A DNA stretch of 49,194 nt. Source: Phycisphaerae bacterium. Its GTDB lineage: Bacteria > Planctomycetota > Phycisphaerae > SM23-33. Both the position numbers and the translations under genes were made by a program. The notes beneath the pieces are model-generated. The model was not told the DNA's origin and searched no databases. It saw nothing but the letters and a program-made list of their open reading frames with translations. Below are positions 44,384 to 49,194 of this stretch, in pieces. The stretch spans positions 1 to 49,194 of the forward strand of contig JAIORC010000132.1 of the NCBI GenBank assembly GCA_021108335.1, written 5' to 3'. How positions within the stretch are numbered: position 1 is the first letter of the stretch; each line of letters begins with the position of its first letter.

Positions 44384-45628
44384 ATGTCCCAACCATTAAA
44401 CAACGAGCCGTGGGTTAGGGAAATCCCACAACAGGAAGCGGATAACCCGCCAGCCTCAGCCGGAACTTTTTTCCGACATCTTCGGGAAAGAAGGCGTTCG
44501 CGGAACCTCGCGATCATTCCGTGGCCGGTACTGGCTGCCATAGTGTATGTAACGATATACCGGCTGCTGGATTTGTACCTGATGCTGATTTCTACTCAAG
44601 ACAGATTTGCTGTTCTGTGGGGCAGTGATGCTATGCCAGGATTATCCCTGGCTGCATTCTGTCAGATTTTTAATCTCGTGTTCATTTTATACGTTCTGGT
44701 GGGATTCATTTCATTTGCTGTTTATCGCAAATCCAAACGCCGCATCTCGCACTTTGTCGCATACGGTTTTGCGTTTCTGTTGCTTGGAATGTTCCAGTTC
44801 CACTTTAGCCGAATGGACTTTTACGTAAAAAACTGGGTAGACCTGACTTCCTCAAGCCCGGGGCAGTTCGAGCATGTATGTTCCGACGAGATATATGAAC
44901 TGATTAGCGCCGATGATGTACCGAAGGATAAAATAAACGTGCGGTATGCATACAACCGTACACTGCTGTATTATGCTACAAATAGGGTTCTGGATGTCTT
45001 GGCAAGCGATTCGGATTTATCCCAAACCCTCATCGAGCAGGGCGCGATTGTTAACGTCAAAGATAATGCCGGCATGACCCCGCTGCATTATGCAGTAATG
45101 GACTACCGTTACAGTGAAAATGCCGCCTTGCTTATCGTCAACGGGGCGGATATTAATGCGCGGGACAACTTCGGCCGCACACCGCTGCATTATGCGGCGA
45201 AACATTCCACGCCATCGTCGCAAAATATCGAATCAATCCTCGCGGCACCTAAGCTATCGAACCCCCGGCGCTTTTTTGGAAGCGGATCCGGCGGATGGTA
45301 TCGAGGCGGTCGGAAATCAACGCAATCGAAAACTCCACGCACCTCTGAGGCGACAAACACTGATAAGGCGGCGGGCACTGACAGCCAAACAGCAGTTGAA
45401 ACACAGGACGATAAAGTAGACTGGTATATCAAAAGATGCAAACATGAGGGCAAAACACCGGTTAGACCGATACCGGAAAGCTGGCTCGAAAAAAGCCCGC
45501 TTGAACTTCTTATTGTCAGAGGCGCCGAGATAAACGTTCGAGATAATTTCGGCCGCACGCCGCTACATTTCGCCCGCAACAACCCCGAAGCCGCCGCCCT
45601 GCTCAAAACACACGGTGCGATAAAATAA
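44384..45628 (+). CDS. Membrane protein with ankyrin repeats
   Basis: N-terminal TM segments; NVKDNAGMTPLHYAVMD, NARDNFGRTPLHYAAKH, NVRDNFGRTPLHFARNN ankyrin motifs. Confidence 0.85.
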   Translation: MSQPLNNEPWVREIPQQEADNPPASAGTFFRHLRERRRSRNLAIIPWPVLAAIVYVTIYRLLDLYLMLISTQDRFAVLWGSDAMPGLSLAAFCQIFNLVFILYVLVGFISFAVYRKSKRRISHFVAYGFAFLLLGMFQFHFSRMDFYVKNWVDLTSSSPGQFEHVCSDEIYELISADDVPKDKINVRYAYNRTLLYYATNRVLDVLASDSDLSQTLIEQGAIVNVKDNAGMTPLHYAVMDYRYSENAALLIVNGADINARDNFGRTPLHYAAKHSTPSSQNIESILAAPKLSNPRRFFGSGSGGWYRGGRKSTQSKTPRTSEATNTDKAAGTDSQTAVETQDDKVDWYIKRCKHEGKTPVRPIPESWLEKSPLELLIVRGAEINVRDNFGRTPLHFARNNPEAAALLKTHGAIK

Positions 45629-45721
45629 TACTGGAAAAGGCGGCCCCGGGCATGACTCCGGGGCCGAAGGTGCGAAGTTCCTGCTTGCAGGAATGGTACT
45701 ACTTGTTATTCAGTAATTTTT

Positions 45722-45747
45722 GTTATGCAGCAAGCTGCATAACCTAC
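45722..45747. repeat. Single TTATGCAG-family REP-like hairpin
   Basis: GTTATGCAG-CAAG-CTGCATAAC-CTAC; a CTTG hairpin TTCCTG-CTTG-CAGGAA lies just upstream (about 45678-45693). Confidence 0.8.
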
Positions 45748-45763
45748 GTACTGATGCGTTCTG

Positions 45764-48004
45764 TTATTTTCCCTTGAAGCCGCTCAGGTCGATGGTCTTC
45801 CATGAGCCGGTATCGACGGAGAACTGCTTGGAGGTTATCAGCACCGATTTGCGACCTGCCGCGTTGAAGCCAACAATTCGGAGGCGACATTTTTTCGAGT
45901 TCACTACCGGCACGGTCCACATTGCAGCCCGGCCTTTTCGCAGCCCGGTGGCAACGGTTATCCATGCCCGCCCGTTGTTCGAGGAGAACTGCAACTTGAT
46001 TTTTTTGTAGGGCCGGGATTCCGGCATCCAGTTCAGCAACCTGCTGACGCCACCGCGGAGAATCGTACCCGCCGCCGGCCAACCTTGCTGCACCCGCTCC
46101 GGGATATTGCTCAGCAAAACGGATTTTGCGGGCTTCTTTGCCGGTGCGGCGGTCTCTGAGTACAGTTCAAAGACCGGCTTGGCTTTTTTCGGAGCCGGCT
46201 TGGCTTGGGGCGACTGGGAAATTTCCGACATGTACAGTTCGAAGACGGGTTTGGGGGGAGCAACTTTCTCTTTGGGTTCTACCGCCTTGGGGGCCGGGGC
46301 AGCCTTGGGCTCGGGGCCCGTGCTCGGCACGTTCTTGTTCGTACTGGTCGAAGCGATCTCGCTAATCCTGCTGGCGTTGGCGCTTGCCTGGGCCTGGGCA
46401 GCCTGGCGGGCCTTGGCTGCTTCACGCCGTTCGAGTATGGCGAGGGAAGGAATCGGCTCTTTCACGTCGTCTTTCCCGGCCTCGACTTCGGGCTTTGTCT
46501 CGGACGTTACCGCTGCGACTTTGGGCTGGGTTTCAACCTTGGCGGGTTCCGCCCAGACGCTTTTCTGCTTCGGCGTGGTTTGCGGAGCTGCTTTGGCAAC
46601 TTTGACAATCTGCGGCTTCGGCTCGGCGGCTGGCGTGATAGCAGCGGCTGGTTCGGTCGCGACAGCCGTGGCTGTTATGGCGATTTTTTTGCGGCTGGCC
46701 GGTGGTTCCGGGCGTTTTTCCACGGAAATCGGTGCCAGCAAATCCAGCGGCGGCGTCAACTCTTCGGCACCGGGGGCCTTTGCGATCTGGATCGGGTCTG
46801 TCAGCATGGTGGTGCTTTGGATATGCTCGTCCCGGATTTTCGACGATGGCTTTTGCTTTTCCGTGTCGGCGGGGCCTTCTATGGCGTCCTGAAGTTCTTT
46901 TTCTTCGGGCGTCAGGGGCGTTTTCTTCTTCGGGGTTTCGTCTTCTTCGGGACGGGTAAGCTCGGGCTTTGGTGCGGGTTCTTCGGTTACTGCCCCGGCT
47001 ACCTTGCCTTGCGGCTTGGCTGGGCCTGTTATCCTGACGGGTTCGGTGGATTTTGCCGGCGTTTTGGGCTGAACTGCCTGCGGCTCATCGACGCGGAACA
47101 TTTTTCCTCGCGGCTTGGCGTCTTCGGCGGGGATAGGGACCGGTGCGGGTTCTATCGCCGCTGGCGGCGATACCGCTGCCGGGGGCATGGGAGTATCCAT
47201 CCGACCGGACGTGCTGACCATCATAATCGGACTCATTCCGATTCCGATATTGCCCGCCTTGTCTTTTGCGACCAAACGGAACCGCAAGCCGGCCTGGCTG
47301 GCAGCCCCGGAGGGAATCGTAACTCTCATCGAGCCGCTCGCCGACAGAACCTCTTTAAACCGCGACCAGATAACATTGTGCGGGAACTTGGCGAAACAGG
47401 TGCTCAGGCGAATTGAATTGCTGACCAGGTACGGCTCGCTGACCGTCCAGTCCAGTGTAACCGTGTCGCCGACGTGATAGACGTGCGGGATGGTTTTGTC
47501 TTCATCCTCCCACGGGCCTGGATAAACATTCAACTGAATATTCGGGGCACGAGTGTCCACGACGTAAATCTGGTTAGGCTGGCCTGGGGGCACTTCCGAC
47601 GGGCCTTGACCCGGACCTACGAAACGGATCCAAAAAGCCCCGTCCCGCTCGGCCCGGAAGAGGAAATACTTCTGCTCCAGCCCGTAATAGCCGTTTTTGC
47701 CCCAGTGCGTCCCGCCATTCTCGGAATACCAGACCGCCATGCGAGGCAGAATGTCTTTCTGTACTCCCTTCGGGTGCCGGATAAAGAAGCTATCGTCCCG
47801 ACAGTAGAAAATGGGTATGTCGTTACCGACTGTCTCGGCGGGCTTGAGTTCCTGGGCCGGCTCGTAGTACACCGGAGAATCGTACGCCCATCCAGGGAAG
47901 TCCGCCTGTGGATTCCAGGCAGGATTCTCATCCTCGGAAGTCGAAGTACAGCCGGCTAAGGCGGCTATCATTAACATTGTTCCAAACAGCAATCCGTTGC
48001 GCAT
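45764..48004 (-). CDS. Large Pro/Ala/Lys-rich lipoprotein, hypothetical
   Basis: MRNGLLFGTMLMIAALAGCTSTSEDEN lipobox; low-complexity middle (PKPELTRPEEDETPKKKTPLTPEEKEL...); C-terminal beta-like domain. Confidence 0.7.
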   Translation of the reverse strand: MRNGLLFGTMLMIAALAGCTSTSEDENPAWNPQADFPGWAYDSPVYYEPAQELKPAETVGNDIPIFYCRDDSFFIRHPKGVQKDILPRMAVWYSENGGTHWGKNGYYGLEQKYFLFRAERDGAFWIRFVGPGQGPSEVPPGQPNQIYVVDTRAPNIQLNVYPGPWEDEDKTIPHVYHVGDTVTLDWTVSEPYLVSNSIRLSTCFAKFPHNVIWSRFKEVLSASGSMRVTIPSGAASQAGLRFRLVAKDKAGNIGIGMSPIMMVSTSGRMDTPMPPAAVSPPAAIEPAPVPIPAEDAKPRGKMFRVDEPQAVQPKTPAKSTEPVRITGPAKPQGKVAGAVTEEPAPKPELTRPEEDETPKKKTPLTPEEKELQDAIEGPADTEKQKPSSKIRDEHIQSTTMLTDPIQIAKAPGAEELTPPLDLLAPISVEKRPEPPASRKKIAITATAVATEPAAAITPAAEPKPQIVKVAKAAPQTTPKQKSVWAEPAKVETQPKVAAVTSETKPEVEAGKDDVKEPIPSLAILERREAAKARQAAQAQASANASRISEIASTSTNKNVPSTGPEPKAAPAPKAVEPKEKVAPPKPVFELYMSEISQSPQAKPAPKKAKPVFELYSETAAPAKKPAKSVLLSNIPERVQQGWPAAGTILRGGVSRLLNWMPESRPYKKIKLQFSSNNGRAWITVATGLRKGRAAMWTVPVVNSKKCRLRIVGFNAAGRKSVLITSKQFSVDTGSWKTIDLSGFKGK

Positions 48005-48108
48005 AGAACACTCCCATTATATGTAGAAGCGCAGTCTCTCCAAATATTCTGTCATCAAGTTTAGTTATCGGTCGTCTCGATGAAAAATCTGCACTTTTTT
48101 TGTCAAAA

Positions 48109-48885
48109 CTATGCGGAACAGAGATGGCGGAAGGCATTTTCGAAGAACAATCTGCCGTCGGCCCGGCGAATTTCCTTACGCGTCCACTGGGGATGATGGG
48201 TGATTTCGACGAATCTTTCGGGGTGGGGCATAAGTCCCATCACCCGGCCGGTCGGGTCGCAAATTCCGGCGATATCGTCCACGCTACCGTTGGGATTGCC
48301 TCCGGGCTGGCCGCTTTCGTCCACGTAACGCAGGGCTACCTGGTCCGCCGACCGCAGCCGGTCGAGAATTTCGGCGTCGGCGGTAACGAATTTGCCCTCG
48401 CCGTGAGCTATCGGCAGCGCGATTACCTCGTCGTCCGGCAGAAAAACGCACTTGCCGCTGCCGCCGCGAAGGTGAATCCACTTGTCCACGAACATTCCGC
48501 TGTCGTTCCAGCCGAGCGTCGCGTCGCAGCCGGCTGTTTCGGAATCGACTTTGCCCCACGGCAACAATCCGCTCTTGATGAGTACCTGGAAGCCGTTGCA
48601 TATCCCCAGCATCAATTTGCCGTCGTCGACGAACTTGTTCAGCGGCTCCGCGAGGCGGTGGAGCATCTGGTTAGCCAGAATTTTTCCCGCGGCGACGTCG
48701 TCGCCATAACTGAAGCCGCCCGGAATGACCAGAAACTGGTACTCGTCCAGCAGGCTGGGGTTCTCCATGACGCGGAACACGTGCACGCGATCCGCCTCGA
48801 AGCCGGCCTGCTGAAGCGCGTACTGCGTCTCCCGGTCGCAATTCGTCCCCGCCGCCCGTAATACCAACGCCTTAGGTGTACTCAT
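48109..48885 (-). CDS. purQ: Phosphoribosylformylglycinamidine synthase subunit PurQ
   Basis: ALVLRAAGTNCDRETQYALQQAGFEADRVHV, LVIPGGFSYGDDVAAGKILANQM, GICNGFQVLIKSGLLPW, GLMPHPERF. Start 48885. Confidence 0.92.
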   Translation of the reverse strand: MSTPKALVLRAAGTNCDRETQYALQQAGFEADRVHVFRVMENPSLLDEYQFLVIPGGFSYGDDVAAGKILANQMLHRLAEPLNKFVDDGKLMLGICNGFQVLIKSGLLPWGKVDSETAGCDATLGWNDSGMFVDKWIHLRGGSGKCVFLPDDEVIALPIAHGEGKFVTADAEILDRLRSADQVALRYVDESGQPGGNPNGSVDDIAGICDPTGRVMGLMPHPERFVEITHHPQWTRKEIRRADGRLFFENAFRHLCSA

Positions 48886-48920
48886 CTTTTTGCCTATCCT
48901 TATATCTATATAGTCCACGC

Positions 48921-48958
48921 GTGGGTGAACCTGCCTTCGGCAGAACCACCCACCCTAC
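48921..48958 (-). repeat. GTAG REP with an extended two-part stem
   Basis: Complement: GTAGG-GTGGGTG-GTT-CTGCC-GAA-GGCAG-GTT-CACCCAC. Confidence 0.85.
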
Positions 48959-49059
48959 ATTTTTTGCTGTAACACATATATTTATCGTGGCGTAAAACTC
49001 GTGGCTGTCGCTTCGCTCCCGCCACGGCACCCAACACCGTGAAGCGTAACACAGTTTTT

Positions 49060-49172
49060 GTAGGCCGGGTCTTGACCCGGCAATTGCACGGTACGTGCAA
49101 CCATTTCGTCCCACGCGGTGCAACTATTTCATTTATATGGGTGGCATGGCTTGCTTGCAAGCCATGTGTTTT
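49060..49172 (+). repeat. Solo CCGGGT REP-like half-unit plus handle hairpin CATGGCTTG-CTTG-CAAGCCATG-TGTTTTT
   Basis: GTAG-GCCGGGT-CTTG-ACCCGGC 49060-49081; TTGCACG-GTA-CGTGCAA; hairpin 49145-49166. Confidence 0.9.
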
Positions 49173-49194
49173 TCAATTTCCCACGATGTCGGGT

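Noticed and set aside
42456-44396. 646-aa minus-strand ORF
   Set aside because: Upstream two fifths overlap the opposite-strand 43548-44216 gene and a repeat; only the GNAT part (start about 43373) is coding-like.

Overview
This window looks like the chromosome of a free-living bacterium. A Planctomycetes/Phycisphaerae-like origin is an inference from the H-X9-DG pseudopilin, the divergent DnaA C-terminus and the overall gene content. It holds about 34 protein-coding genes. These include tilS, two Gfo/Idh/MocA plus sugar-isomerase modules, a GH94 phosphorylase, a GltS-type symporter, stand-alone REC and STAS proteins, etfBA plus acyl-CoA dehydrogenase, a TPR protein, and a roughly 1570-aa indolepyruvate oxidoreductase-GltD fusion. 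Further along are galK, hflX, a pseudopilin, a class III aminotransferase, a GntR regulator, three D-2-hydroxyacid dehydrogenases, a Fic protein, dnaA with nearby DnaA boxes, a GNAT acetyltransferase and purQ. No tRNA, rRNA, CRISPR or transposase gene was recognised. The most unusual signal lies between the genes: a dense, mosaic population of short palindromic elements. Many are hairpins with a CTTG (or reverse-complement CAAG) loop on several unrelated stems. They sit in constant handles (GTAGG..., or GGGTG[G/C]CATGG...CATGTGTTTTTC). Several form inverted doublets with GTAG/CTAC ends, like REP/REPIN elements. Paired units show cassette-like exchange of whole hairpins within a conserved backbone, and some stems show compensatory changes. 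The elements occur in convergent and tandem gaps but in none of the divergent gaps I could identify.
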